Shown: positions 26,143 to 35,164, counted from the first letter of the stretch. The stretch: 45,487 nt of DNA from Clostridiaceae bacterium (GCA_012840245.1 DULR01000094.1:1-45487), one strand, 5' to 3'. Program-made: numbers and translations. Notes: generated from the sequence alone by a model not told the origin.

Positions 26143-27747
26143 TTAGAAGCTGAGCTTGGATACCTTAATCACGCCTTCGACAGCACGAAGCTTTTCAAGA
26201 AGCTCGGGTGATACATCGCTGTCAACGCTTACGAAAGATACGGCTTTATTTGACCTTGTGCTCCTGCTCCACTGCATTGCTGCTATGTTGATGTTGTTCT
26301 GTCCGAGAAGTGTTCCGACCTTGCCTATGATACCCGGAACGTCAATATTCTGCAGCGCGATCACATGCTTGGTGGGTTCAAAGTCAAGAGCATAGCCAAA
26401 GAAATCCACGATGCGGATGGTATCCACTGCGAATACCGTTCCTGAAACCGATATGGCATTGCTCTTCCTGTAGAACTTAACGGTAATGAGATTCGTATAT
26501 TTCTCCAACTGGCTGGATTTGCTCTCAACAAGCTCGACCCCCATTTCGGAAAGCTTGAGCTGAGCGTTTACGTAATTTACCTCATCCTCGCTGACTACCG
26601 ACATGAAACCTTTTATAACAGCCAGTGTGATTGGCTTAGTGGGCTTGTCGACCAAATCTCCGCTGTAGGTTATCTCTATCTTTTCTACTCTTTCCTGCTC
26701 AGCCTGGTAGTAGATAGCTCCCAGCTTTTCCCCGAGGCTGATATAAGGCCTCAGTTCATTCAGATCGCCTGAGATGGGAGGCATATTGACTGCAGCTACC
26801 AGTTCACCGTTCAGAACGGCTTCTACGTTCTTGGCAACTCCCAGTGAACAGTTCAGGTTAGCTTCCTTGGTGGACGCTCCCAGATGGGGAGTAAAAATCA
26901 CCTGATCCAGATCAAGAAGCGGATTCCAGAAATCCTGTTCCTCTGGCGCTTTATTGAAATTGGGCTCTACTTCCAGCACATCGAGAGCCGCTCCGGCAAC
27001 ATGTCCGGAAACAATTGCTTCATAAAGCGCTTTTTCATCTATCATGCCACCGCGGGCAACATTGACGATGCGGACTCCTTTTTTGCATAATGCGAGCTCG
27101 CGTGCTCCTATGAGATTCTTGCTCTCAGGTGTTTTCGGTATATGTATGGTGATCAGATCAGAAACCTTCAGAAGATCATCAAGAGTCTCTGCTCTCTTGA
27201 TTCCCAAGCTTTGAACGCGTTCGTCGGTAACATATGGATCGTATCCCACAACCTTCATACCAACGCCCAGAAGCTTCTTTGCTACAACAGACCCGATTTT
27301 TCCAAGTCCGATTATGCCAGCTGTTTTGCCATCAAGCTCCTCTCCGATGAACTTGTTTCTTCTGAAATCCTTGTTCTTTGCTGCGTGATATGCCTGTGGC
27401 ACATTCCTGAATACTGCGAATATCAACGCTACGGTCAATTCTGCAGCAGCCATCGTATTGCCGTCTGGAGTATTTACAACTGTTATACCTCGTCTTGTGC
27501 ATTCCTGTACGTCGATATTGTCAACACCATTTCCGGCACGACCGGCAACCTTAAGATTCTTTGCGTTTGCCAGCACTTCGCCTTTTACTTTTGTTGCGCT
27601 TCTGACAATAATCGCATCATACTGCTCAATGATTTTTGCAAGCTCCTCAGGAGAAATACCGAATGGAGTATCAACTTCGAATCCCTTGCTTTTTAAATAT
27701 TCGATTCCGTTTGATGCCATTTTGTCTGTTACAATAATCTTTGCCAT
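26143..27747 (-). CDS. serA: D-3-phosphoglycerate dehydrogenase with ACT domain
   Basis: SerA oxidises 3-phosphoglycerate to 3-phosphohydroxypyruvate, the first step of serine and hence glycine synthesis. The protein has the NAD-binding GLGKIG motif (147-152). Catalytic-region segments include ITIHIPKT, VARGGMIDEKAL and FTPHLGAST. It also has the intervening domain and a C-terminal ACT domain (IDVPGIIGKVGTLLGQNNIN) of the long SerA type. I place the start at ATG 27747 (534 aa) with a GGAGG site 7 bases away. The open frame extends 8 residues further without support. It sits behind a tandem glycine riboswitch and terminator, so its transcription is probably set by glycine. Confidence 0.97.
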   Translation of the reverse strand: MAKIIVTDKMASNGIEYLKSKGFEVDTPFGISPEELAKIIEQYDAIIVRSATKVKGEVLANAKNLKVAGRAGNGVDNIDVQECTRRGITVVNTPDGNTMAAAELTVALIFAVFRNVPQAYHAAKNKDFRRNKFIGEELDGKTAGIIGLGKIGSVVAKKLLGVGMKVVGYDPYVTDERVQSLGIKRAETLDDLLKVSDLITIHIPKTPESKNLIGARELALCKKGVRIVNVARGGMIDEKALYEAIVSGHVAGAALDVLEVEPNFNKAPEEQDFWNPLLDLDQVIFTPHLGASTKEANLNCSLGVAKNVEAVLNGELVAAVNMPPISGDLNELRPYISLGEKLGAIYYQAEQERVEKIEITYSGDLVDKPTKPITLAVIKGFMSVVSEDEVNYVNAQLKLSEMGVELVESKSSQLEKYTNLITVKFYRKSNAISVSGTVFAVDTIRIVDFFGYALDFEPTKHVIALQNIDVPGIIGKVGTLLGQNNINIAAMQWSRSTRSNKAVSFVSVDSDVSPELLEKLRAVEGVIKVSKLSF

Positions 27748-27813
27748 TGTCCAACCTCCTATATAACCCATTCAGTCCGGCATGGTATGCTCGCCTTTAA
27801 GTTTTTATTTTGT

Positions 27814-27842
27814 AAAAAAAGTCAAACATTAAGGTTTGACTT
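27814..27842 (-). terminator. Riboswitch expression-platform terminator before serA
   Basis: On the minus strand AGTCAAAC and GTTTGACT form an 8-bp stem with a 6-base loop, directly followed by seven T. It lies between the second glycine aptamer and the serA ribosome binding site, 66 bases before the start codon. It is the natural output of the riboswitch. Confidence 0.88.
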
Positions 27843-27901
27843 CTCCGGAGCTAAAAGCAGGACAACGAAACTGTTATTTGTTCCTTTGTCCGTTCATTCT
27901 T

Positions 27902-28052
27902 ACTCTGTCCTTTTGCCTGAGAGTGTCATCCGTTATGGATTTGCCCCTTCGGCGCCTTATCAAGGTCTCTCCAGAGGATCGTCCGGCTTAGGTCTTTTTT
28001 ACCTGAGAGCTTTACTCCTTCGGTGTGCTTGAAAAGCCACTCTCCCTAAGCC
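27902..28052 (-). promoter_or_regulatory. Tandem glycine riboswitch (gcvT motif) controlling serA
   Basis: Read on the minus strand, two glycine aptamers are visible in a row. The first (about 28052-27984) contains GGGAGAGT, ACCGAAGGAGTAAA and CTCTCAGGTAAAAA. The second (about 27983-27902) contains CTGGAGAGACC, CGCCGAAGGGGCAAA and the near-consensus CTCTCAGGCAAAAGGAC (27923-27907), closed by CTCTG/CAGAG. The pair is joined by a short linker, as in cooperative tandem gcvT elements. A further GGACAA/TTGTCC pairing lies between the second aptamer and the terminator and may serve as the switching helix. Control of serA rather than the usual gcv operon or glycine transporter is less common. Whether glycine turns it on or off is not decided. 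Confidence 0.93.
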
Positions 28053-28083
28053 ATCATCCGGGCGATATTCAACTGTTAAAAAC

Positions 28084-28112
28084 ATGATAACTCTTTACTA
28101 TGCTAAAGTCAA
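28084..28112 (-). promoter_or_regulatory. Sigma-A promoter of the riboswitch-serA transcript
   Basis: TTGACT (28112-28107 on the minus strand) and TATCAT (28089-28084) are separated by exactly 17 bases, some 30 bases before the first aptamer. Confidence 0.85.
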
Positions 28113-28204
28113 GAAATTTGCTCATGGTTTTGATATTTTTTTAACAGGATTGGCGGAACCATAAGTATATGTGTAACCCAGCACCAAGGGTGCACTTCAG
28201 TCCG

Positions 28205-28234
28205 ACCAAAAAAAATGAGTCAAAGTCTACGTCT
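28205..28234 (+). repeat. REP-like direct repeat, first copy
   Basis: This 30-base unit (A-rich run, TGAGTCAAAGTCTACGTCT) matches 28604-28634 in the same orientation with few differences. Similar sequences near TGAGTCAAAAGAACCGTCCCC are, from memory, common in clostridial genomes next to Y1/REP-associated transposases. That link is an inference here. Confidence 0.5.
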
Positions 28235-28294
28235 ATAAAACTCAAAACACTTTCTGGTGCCTGTAGAGTGAGTCAACTGCCCGATGACCTAAAT

Positions 28295-28371
28295 GTCATT
28301 CTGAGGAGCAAAGCGACGAAGAATCTTTATATTCAGATCCTTCGATTCCGCTGCGCTTCGCTCAGGATGAC
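28295..28371. repeat. ATTCTGA-type inverted repeat, full copy
   Basis: The unit begins GTCATTCTGAGGAGC and ends GCTTCGCTCAGGATGAC, an imperfect inverted repeat of 77 bases with AAGCGACGAAGAATCT in the left arm. Repeats of this kind are widespread and multicopy in Clostridia and some other phyla. Two further relatives lie in this window (21021-21125 and 36041-36091). Confidence 0.8.
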
Positions 28372-28387
28372 ACGGGTTTTGCGCTGA

Positions 28388-28458
28388 AGATAGCATTCAG
28401 ATCACTGACAGCAGGAAGATCTGAACAGCATGGCAACAATATTATTTTAAGACAGCCC
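28388..28458. repeat. Palindromic repeat, copy C (shortened)
   Basis: On the minus strand it starts GGGCTGTCTTAAAATA and continues through GCCATGCTGTTCAGATCTTCC, closely matching copy A. The far side keeps only a GATCTGAATGC return arm, so the hairpin is about 45 bases, and the other terminal repeat is missing. It therefore looks like a truncated member of the family. Confidence 0.7.
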
Positions 28459-28603
28459 CTTGGGAAAAGTTTGAGCGACCCGTCAGAAAAAGATCACACT
28501 TCGGGACATGACAGAGCGAAAGCGGAGGAATGTCACATCATAGAGGTAATGGATCATATTGACACAGGTGCTTAAAGGCGAACTGAGCAAGATCCTTGCA
28601 ACC

Positions 28604-28634
28604 GCCAAAAAAAAGTGAGTAAAAGTCTCCGTCC
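28604..28634 (+). repeat. REP-like direct repeat, second copy
   Basis: This is the second copy of the unit at 28205-28234, reading GCC, an A run, GTGAGTAAAAGTCTCCGTCC. The two copies bracket the other repeats of this island, 400 bases apart. Confidence 0.5.
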
Positions 28635-28669
28635 CCTAGACTGGAACAAGGGCTTCTGCTTCTTTTCTT

Positions 28670-29710
28670 CTAAAACAGTGCTTCAACGAATTCAGCCGGG
28701 TTGAACGGCTGCAAATCATCCATTTGTTCGCCAACTCCTATGAATTTAACAGGTATGTTCAGCTCAGACTTTATGGAAACAATGACACCGCCTTTGGCTG
28801 TACCGTCAAGCTTGGTCAGTATAAGGCCAGACAGTTCAGATACCTCGGAAAAGGTTTTTGCCTGTGAAACAGCATTTTGTCCTGTTGTCGCATCCAGCAC
28901 CAGAAGAGTTTCGATATCGGCTTCAGGAAGCTCTCTTCTTATGATGCGGAAAATCTTCTTCAGCTCTTCCATGAGATTCTTTTTTGTATGGAGCCTTCCT
29001 GCGGTGTCGCAGATCAATACATCCGCTCCTTTGGATTTGACATGGTTTATTGCGTCAAAAACAACAGCAGACGGATCTGAACCTTCCGAATGCTTTACGA
29101 TATCGACTCCGGCTCTCTTGGCCCATATTTCAAGCTGGTCTATAGCTGCCGCCCTGAAGGTGTCGGCAGCGGCTACAGTGACCTTTTTCCCCTTTGACCT
29201 GAGATAATGAGCGATCTTTCCTATGGAGGTGGTCTTTCCTACTCCGTTGACTCCGATTATTACAATGACCGACGGTTTCGTGTCCAGCTTCAGCGAGGTG
29301 TTTTCATCGGTAAGCTTTGACGCTATTATATCCTTTATAGCCTGGCGAACACCTTTAGGATCGATGATCTTTTCGCTTTTAACCTTTTGCCTTAATTCGT
29401 CTATTATTCTCAATGAGGTTTCCATTCCCATATCGGATGTGATCAGGATCTCCTCAAGCTCTTCGAACAGTTCCTCATCCACTTTTCCAAATGAGACTAA
29501 TACCTGATCGATCCTGTGTGTTATCGATTCTCTGGTCTTCTTCAGCCCTTCCTTCAGCCTTCCGAAGAATCCGGCCTTAGGCTTATCAGGAGCAGGTTCA
29601 GGCTGGTCGCTGATTTCTTCTGTCTCATTGTTTGCGGTTGTCTGATCCGCTTTTATATCTTCCGGTTCGGGCTCCTTTTTTTTGCCCCAGTTAAACCATC
29701 TGTTAGCCAT
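28670..29710 (-). CDS. ftsY: Signal recognition particle receptor FtsY
   Basis: FtsY is the membrane-associated GTPase that receives the SRP-ribosome complex. The protein has an acidic N-terminal A region, an N domain, and a G domain with GVNGVGKTTS (G1), DTAGRLHTKKNLM (G3) and TKLDGTAKGG (G4). I choose ATG 29710 (346 aa), because an AAAGGA site is 7 bases upstream. The longer frame to 29749 has no family character. It lies 57 bases downstream of smc in the same direction, a typical Bacillota pairing, although rnc, often the first gene of that cluster, is not next to them. Confidence 0.96.
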   Translation of the reverse strand: MANRWFNWGKKKEPEPEDIKADQTTANNETEEISDQPEPAPDKPKAGFFGRLKEGLKKTRESITHRIDQVLVSFGKVDEELFEELEEILITSDMGMETSLRIIDELRQKVKSEKIIDPKGVRQAIKDIIASKLTDENTSLKLDTKPSVIVIIGVNGVGKTTSIGKIAHYLRSKGKKVTVAAADTFRAAAIDQLEIWAKRAGVDIVKHSEGSDPSAVVFDAINHVKSKGADVLICDTAGRLHTKKNLMEELKKIFRIIRRELPEADIETLLVLDATTGQNAVSQAKTFSEVSELSGLILTKLDGTAKGGVIVSIKSELNIPVKFIGVGEQMDDLQPFNPAEFVEALF

Positions 29711-29767
29711 AACATTATCCTTTCTATGTTGATTTATAGCACTCCTCACTGGTACGGTACCTGCATA

Positions 29768-32700
29768 TCAGCCCGCGTTTTCCATGCCTTCACTCATGCG
29801 CATGGATACTACCTTGGAAACACCCTGTTCCTCCATGGTGACACCATAGAGGACATCGGCCGATTCCATGGTCCCCTTTCTGTGAGTGATCACTATAAAC
29901 TGAAGTTTGTCGGTATAACGCTTCAGGTATTCAGCGAATTTATATACGTTCGCATCATCCAGGGAGGCCTCTATTTCATCAAGTATGTAGAATGGAGCCG
30001 GACGCATTTTCAAGATCGCAAAAACAAGTGCTATAGCCACCATAGCCCTTTCACCGCCTGACAACAGCATCATGTTCTGCAGCTTTTTGCCCGGCGGCTG
30101 AACGATTATCTCGATATTGCTTTCCAATACGTTCTCGGCATCGGCAATCTGTACCTCTGCATATCCACCCTCGAACAGTTCCCTGAAGACCTGGTTGAAA
30201 TTCCTGTTTATTATTTCAAACTGCTCAACAAACTGCTTCTTCATTACACTGGTTATGTCTGCGATCACTTTTCTCAGTTTTTCTTCCGACTGGATCAGAT
30301 CATCATGCTGCGCCTTCATGAAGGTATAGCGTTCCTTCGTTTTGGAATAGTCCTCTATGGCAGCCACGTTCACCGGACCCAGTTCCCTTATCGCAGCCTT
30401 GATTTCATTTATCCGGTTCTGTACCGCCCTGGTATTGCTTATCTCGCATCTGATCTCAATGGCATTACCATAAGTAAGTCCATACTCATCCCAGAGCCTG
30501 TTCTGGTAGGTCTCGAGCTCGCTTTCCATCTTTGCTTTTTTAGCCTCGATTCGGCCCAGACCTTCCTGAAGGGTAATAATTGTGCTGTTGTGTTCTGTGA
30601 CTTTATCCAGCATGCCTGAAAGTTCTTCTTCCAGCACTCTGATTTCTTCAGATATACCTTCGGCTTTGAGCTCGCATCCTACCTTCTCTTCTTTCAGTGA
30701 AAGATTCTTTTTTACGATTCCCTGTATCTCAGCCTGCAATTCGCTGATACGTACGATATTGCGCTTTTTCTCTTCTTCACGCTTTTCAAGGCTGGCATTG
30801 ATGTTGCTCTTTTCCTGCAATAACTGATTTATCTGCTCCTCAACGCTTTGTCTGCTCTCGATGATCGAATTGACCGAGACTTTGTAGTCATTGATATCAG
30901 TATGCAGTTCATCCCTTTTAGCCTGCTCATCCTTGTTTTTCGTCTGGTGGGACAGAATCTTTTGCTTCAGAGCGGCGATCTCCTCTTCAATGGCCTTTGC
31001 ACGCAAAGCCTCTTTATCGCTTTCGCCCCTGACCTCTTCGATCTGTCTGTCTATCTCTGATTCCTGCTGCTTCATCAAATCGATCCGGGCAGTTATTTTG
31101 CGTATATTATCGAGTATGGCGGCAACATGGTTCTCATCCCGCAGTCTTACCAGCTCAAGATCTGAGAGATTCTTCTGCTCTTTTTCATACAGGGCATTGA
31201 TATCTGCCAGAGTGCCTTCAACAGCCGATATTTTTTCATTGAGGCCGCTCTGTTCCTTTCTGAGGACCTTCAACTCCTCTTCGAGCTCCTTAAGTACCCT
31301 GGTTCGCCCGATTATGCTCGATGCCTTGCTTCCTGTGCTTCCGCCTGTCATCGATCCGCCGGCATTTATCAGTTCGCCATCCAGGGTCACTATACGGAAG
31401 GAATAATCGAACTGCCTGGCCATGGCAATTCCGGAATCCATATTGTCCACGATAACAGTCCGGCCTAACAGGTTCAGCAGGATGCCGGAAAATTTGCTGT
31501 CACATTTGACCTTGTCTGAAGCGATCCCCTCAAAACCGGGCATTGTCTGGATTTTCCCGATCAGCGCAGGTTCAAGGGTACGGGGCTTGACCGCTGTTAT
31601 GGGAAGGAATGTAGCTCTGCCGAGGTTATTCTTTTTCAGGTATTCTATGGCTCGCTTTGCGGCAAACTCATCATCTGTGACGATATTCTGCAGGCTTCCT
31701 CCCAGAGATACTTCGACAGCAGTCTCATAACGTTCTTCAACGGTAATAAGCTGCGCTACCGGGCCATGTATGCCCTGCCCGAACTGCCTGTTTTCTGTGC
31801 AGGCCTGTTTGATGGCTTTGACACTGTGGCTGTAGCCCTCCATACTTGCTTCCATATCACGAAGGACTCTCTGGCGGGATTCCAGAGTATTGACCCGTCG
31901 GCTTGTTTCTTCCTGTGCTTTCCTGTATTCATGCAGGGTTTTTTGAGTTTCGTTCCTGTTGTTTTCAAGCTCATTTATTATGTTTTTGCAAGCGGTTATA
32001 TCTTCCCTGGTCTTTCTCAATGAATTATCAAGGTCTTCTTTTTTCATCCTTTCCCGGTCTATTTCAATGGTCGATTGCCGGATATCTTCCCGAAGCCTTG
32101 ATTTTAGTTGTATGTAATTCTCAGTGTCATTTTTCAGATTATTCAGGCGGATCTTTGAGTCGGATAAAGCATCCTGCTTGTCCATGACCGCTTGTTTCGC
32201 TTCTTCTACAAGCCTTTCTCCTTCGTCAAGGCGCGCAACAATAGCCGCAAGTGTTTCTTCGGCTTCTGCAAGCAGGCGGGTGAAATGCTCCCTGTCACGC
32301 TCCAACTGGATAATACGTTTTTTCTTCCTTTCGACCTCTGTTTCCAGTTCGGACATACGATTCTTTATGGACTCAATATCATTGCCGAAATTTTCATTGT
32401 TGGAAGTAAGGTGATTGATTTTCTCCTCGCACAGCCTGATTTGGCTTTCATTTTTTTCTATTCCGGTATCGAGGGCATGAATGGTGTTCCTGAGCTTTTC
32501 AAGTTCGGTCTTGAGAGACTCGAGTCGTTCATTCTTGCTTCTGTTCCTGTCTTTTATGTTCCCGATCTTCCTGTTTTCTTCGTCAATCTGGGCATTTATC
32601 TCATCTGCCTGACTGTTGGCTTCCTCGAGCTTTACCTTAAGCTTGTCGATCATGTCCAGAAAGAGGCTTACTTCTATTCCCTTGAGCTCATTGCTCAGGT

Positions 32701-33349
32701 CTATGTAACGTCTGGCGCATTCGGCCTGTCTTGCCAGAGGCTCGAGCTGGTTTTCCAGCTCAGCCAGTATATCCCCTATACGGAGCAGATTCTGACGTGT
32801 GTTCTCAAGCTTTCTTTCTGCTTCTTTTCTTCTTGCCTTATATTTCGTGATACCGGCGGCTTCTTCAAAAACCAGCCGGCGCTCCTCCGATTTGGTGCTC
32901 AGTATCTCATCGATTCGTCCCTGGCCGATTATCGAGTACCCCTCGCGCCCTACTCCGGTATTCATGAAAAGCTCCTGGATATCCTTCAGACGGCATGGAG
33001 CCTTGTTCAGAAAATATTCGCTTTCGCCCGAACGGTACATACGGCGGGTCACGGTAACCTCGGAAAAGTCGATGGGAAGCATTCGGTCGGTATTATCGAT
33101 CGTAATGGTGACCGAAGCAAACCCGACGGGCTTTCTGTGCTGTGTTCCTGCAAAAATGACATCCTCCATCTTATTGCCGCGGAGAGTCTTCGCGCTCTGT
33201 TCCCCCAGCACCCATCTGACAGCGTCGGCAATATTGCTTTTGCCGCTTCCATTGGGTCCCACGACAGAAGTCTGCCCTTTATTGAAATGTAGAACGATTC
33301 TATCGGCAAAGGACTTAAAACCTTGTATCTCCAATGATTTCAGATACAA
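29768..33349 (-). CDS. smc: Chromosome partition protein SMC
   Basis: SMC is the condensin ATPase that organises and segregates the chromosome as a ring with ScpA and ScpB. The protein has Walker A GPNGSGKS at 31-38, two long coiled-coil arms, a central hinge (IHGPVAQLITVEERYETAVE region) and a C-terminal head with the signature LLSGGERAM and Walker B FYILDEIEASLDD. I prefer TTG 33349 as start (1193 aa, giving the family-typical LYLKSLEIQGFKSF), with AGGTG 6 bases upstream. A GTG at 33358 overlaps that site. It is full length. Confidence 0.97.
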   Translation of the reverse strand: MYLKSLEIQGFKSFADRIVLHFNKGQTSVVGPNGSGKSNIADAVRWVLGEQSAKTLRGNKMEDVIFAGTQHRKPVGFASVTITIDNTDRMLPIDFSEVTVTRRMYRSGESEYFLNKAPCRLKDIQELFMNTGVGREGYSIIGQGRIDEILSTKSEERRLVFEEAAGITKYKARRKEAERKLENTRQNLLRIGDILAELENQLEPLARQAECARRYIDLSNELKGIEVSLFLDMIDKLKVKLEEANSQADEINAQIDEENRKIGNIKDRNRSKNERLESLKTELEKLRNTIHALDTGIEKNESQIRLCEEKINHLTSNNENFGNDIESIKNRMSELETEVERKKKRIIQLERDREHFTRLLAEAEETLAAIVARLDEGERLVEEAKQAVMDKQDALSDSKIRLNNLKNDTENYIQLKSRLREDIRQSTIEIDRERMKKEDLDNSLRKTREDITACKNIINELENNRNETQKTLHEYRKAQEETSRRVNTLESRQRVLRDMEASMEGYSHSVKAIKQACTENRQFGQGIHGPVAQLITVEERYETAVEVSLGGSLQNIVTDDEFAAKRAIEYLKKNNLGRATFLPITAVKPRTLEPALIGKIQTMPGFEGIASDKVKCDSKFSGILLNLLGRTVIVDNMDSGIAMARQFDYSFRIVTLDGELINAGGSMTGGSTGSKASSIIGRTRVLKELEEELKVLRKEQSGLNEKISAVEGTLADINALYEKEQKNLSDLELVRLRDENHVAAILDNIRKITARIDLMKQQESEIDRQIEEVRGESDKEALRAKAIEEEIAALKQKILSHQTKNKDEQAKRDELHTDINDYKVSVNSIIESRQSVEEQINQLLQEKSNINASLEKREEEKKRNIVRISELQAEIQGIVKKNLSLKEEKVGCELKAEGISEEIRVLEEELSGMLDKVTEHNSTIITLQEGLGRIEAKKAKMESELETYQNRLWDEYGLTYGNAIEIRCEISNTRAVQNRINEIKAAIRELGPVNVAAIEDYSKTKERYTFMKAQHDDLIQSEEKLRKVIADITSVMKKQFVEQFEIINRNFNQVFRELFEGGYAEVQIADAENVLESNIEIIVQPPGKKLQNMMLLSGGERAMVAIALVFAILKMRPAPFYILDEIEASLDDANVYKFAEYLKRYTDKLQFIVITHRKGTMESADVLYGVTMEEQGVSKVVSMRMSEGMENAG

Positions 33350-33431
33350 CTTACGCACCTCATGTCTGTATTGTCTCGCCGGAACAAAGGTCGGAACTCA
33401 GGTATCAACGCTCAACCCTGTTCGAATATGA

Positions 33432-33481
33432 ACTAAAAATCATCGGATTTTTAATTCATTGGTAACGGGTGTATTATACCA
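33432..33481 (-). promoter_or_regulatory. Extended -10 promoter and leader hairpin of smc
   Basis: On the minus strand TGGTATAAT (33481-33473) is a perfect extended -10 element. The -35 region is only T-rich. The leader then forms a TAAAAATC/GATTTTTA hairpin (about 33433-33452). The leader to the smc start is about 110 bases. Confidence 0.6.
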
Positions 33482-33502
33482 TAAAAAATAAATCTCTAAA
33501 AA

Positions 33503-35164
33503 CTAAAACTTTACGGTAGCAACACCATGTTCTTTGTTGTATAAATAGCTGCAGCCCAGATAAAGTTGATTGATTATCGCATCAATCGCCCTGTTTATGT
33601 TGAATCCTTCCGCATCCTGTATCTTCAAAGTGACCTCTTTATTCCCCTTCTGAACTTCCTCGATAACCCTGTCGATAAATTCATCCTGATTTTTCACAGC
33701 CAGATTGTTGTAAGTATAATACTCATATTTACCGGAGCTGCAGGCAGGGTAATCAGCCCTGACCCACTGGTGGTCCCTGCTTATTCTTTTATCGTCCAGA
33801 TTGAAATAGTAATATCTTATCCCGTTGTTGCCGCTATTCTGCAGAGTGTCATCCCAGGTTATATCCAGATGGTAATACTGGCCATCGAGCCTTACCAGAT
33901 TCCATGCATGGGCATAGCCTCTGGATTCCCCTGTGATGATCATCGATTCGACACCTGAACGGGTAAGAAGCAGTTGAGCCGCCTCGGCATAACCCTCACA
34001 TACCGCTATACCCAGGCACAAAGCTCCATATGCATTGAAGGACTCAGCCCTGATTTTGTTGCTGTTAAATCCATCGATATCATATTCGCAATTCATGACA
34101 AGATAGTCGTGTATGGCTTTTTCCTTCTGGTAATCCGTCATTCCCGGCTTTATTATCTCTTTGAGAATGGCATCAACCTTTTTCACGAGCTCTGACTTGT
34201 GATCCATTATAGTCTTTTTATCCTTGCTGTATTTAAAAGTCAAAAGACCGCTGCTGTTGTATGAAATCCCCGTATAGTAAAGGATTTCGGGATTCTCTCT
34301 CACGCAGGTCGAGACAATATCGGTTATCTCTTCAAATGTATCGGTATATTCGTTTCGGATCAGCCATATGCTGTCAACTGCACCAGCCAGCGCATCATAG
34401 ATCTGAAAGTAAGCCTGCTGATAGCCTGCAGGTCTTTCCGGCGGATTGTAAGTTCCTCCGTCCGGGTCAACAGATCCGGGGGCGTTGTAACTGACAATCC
34501 CCAATGCCACGGCTGTTTCCATCGATACGATACCGGTGTCTATGAAATTACAGATCAGGTCTTTCCCATTGGAGCATTCGGCGAACAAGGCAGCGTAAAC
34601 CATTCCAACAGCGTCGTCCTTGATGAGCTGTTTTTTATTGAAATAATCGATGTCTGTTTGCTTCAGTCCTGCCCTTATGCATAATGTCCGGATAGAATTG
34701 ATATAGTCCTCACGCCCGACGATAAATCCCGTCTGCCTCAGGATCATGGCCGCAAATGCCAGACCGTCAAGAGGGTCTTTCGGACCAAGGGTTGTTTCGG
34801 AGGTTCCTACTATCACCCCTGTTTTTACAGCATATGCCATATATTTTCGCGCCCAGGGCAGAATAAGGCCTCTGTCAGAATATTTTGACAATATCATCTC
34901 GATCTCGCTGCTGCTCAGCTTGTCCGCTTCAGGAGTTTTCCCAAAGAAATTCAAAAGAAGAGTGATGCCGGTCTGCCTGTCAAGTATGGCACCCAAATCA
35001 GGATTGAATCTGTCTTTCGAGGCTCCCGCAAACACACCAAGTCTGTACAGCTGCCAGGCTTCGGCTTCATATCTGTAAGCGGGAACAGCCAATGCTTGCT
35101 GCGGCACAGATGTAAAAATGCATGCAATAAGCAATATGACTATTGTGATCTTTTTACTTTCCAT
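33503..35164 (-). CDS. Secreted S-layer-homology and transglutaminase-like protein
   Basis: This exoprotein has a signal peptide, about residues 1-26, ending near QQALA. Next comes a region resembling two SLH-like repeats (about 30-170: WQLYRLGVFAGASKDRFNP, then KYMAYAVKTGVIVGTSETTLGPKDPL) that could bind the cell wall. A transglutaminase-like cysteine protease domain occupies about 300-480. The catalytic triad is visible: Cys in AVCEGYAEA, His in YAHAWNLVRLD and Asp in YHLDITWDD. The length is 553 aa from the ATG at 35164, with a GAGGG site 11 bases upstream. The open frame extends further to 35239 without support. The substrate is unknown; peptidase activity on wall-linked proteins is a guess. 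Confidence 0.85.
   Translation of the reverse strand: MESKKITIVILLIACIFTSVPQQALAVPAYRYEAEAWQLYRLGVFAGASKDRFNPDLGAILDRQTGITLLLNFFGKTPEADKLSSSEIEMILSKYSDRGLILPWARKYMAYAVKTGVIVGTSETTLGPKDPLDGLAFAAMILRQTGFIVGREDYINSIRTLCIRAGLKQTDIDYFNKKQLIKDDAVGMVYAALFAECSNGKDLICNFIDTGIVSMETAVALGIVSYNAPGSVDPDGGTYNPPERPAGYQQAYFQIYDALAGAVDSIWLIRNEYTDTFEEITDIVSTCVRENPEILYYTGISYNSSGLLTFKYSKDKKTIMDHKSELVKKVDAILKEIIKPGMTDYQKEKAIHDYLVMNCEYDIDGFNSNKIRAESFNAYGALCLGIAVCEGYAEAAQLLLTRSGVESMIITGESRGYAHAWNLVRLDGQYYHLDITWDDTLQNSGNNGIRYYYFNLDDKRISRDHQWVRADYPACSSGKYEYYTYNNLAVKNQDEFIDRVIEEVQKGNKEVTLKIQDAEGFNINRAIDAIINQLYLGCSYLYNKEHGVATVKF

Larger units (their letters stand above)
28113..28669. other. Non-coding repeat island between serA and ftsY
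   Basis: No supported gene lies in these 557 bases. The island holds two direct repeats of a CCAAAAAAAA-TGAGT-AAAGTCT-CGTC motif, an ATTCTGA-type inverted repeat and palindromic repeat copy C, each annotated separately. Positions 28459-28603 show no structure that I recognise. The clustering of unrelated repeats points to a tolerated landing site for small mobile sequences. Confidence 0.6.

Noticed and set aside
28169-28387. 72-codon ORF upstream of serA
   Set aside because: It runs across two interspersed repeats and is most likely chance.
28459-28603. Possible C-terminal fragment of a transposase
   Set aside because: A short frame ends in a lysine-rich tail at the second REP-like repeat, but stops follow quickly upstream and no family motif is visible.
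32192-33292. 366-codon plus-strand ORF
   Set aside because: It lies wholly antisense to smc, encodes a cysteine- and phenylalanine-rich unlikely protein, and has no ribosome binding site. It is a shadow of the smc reading frame.
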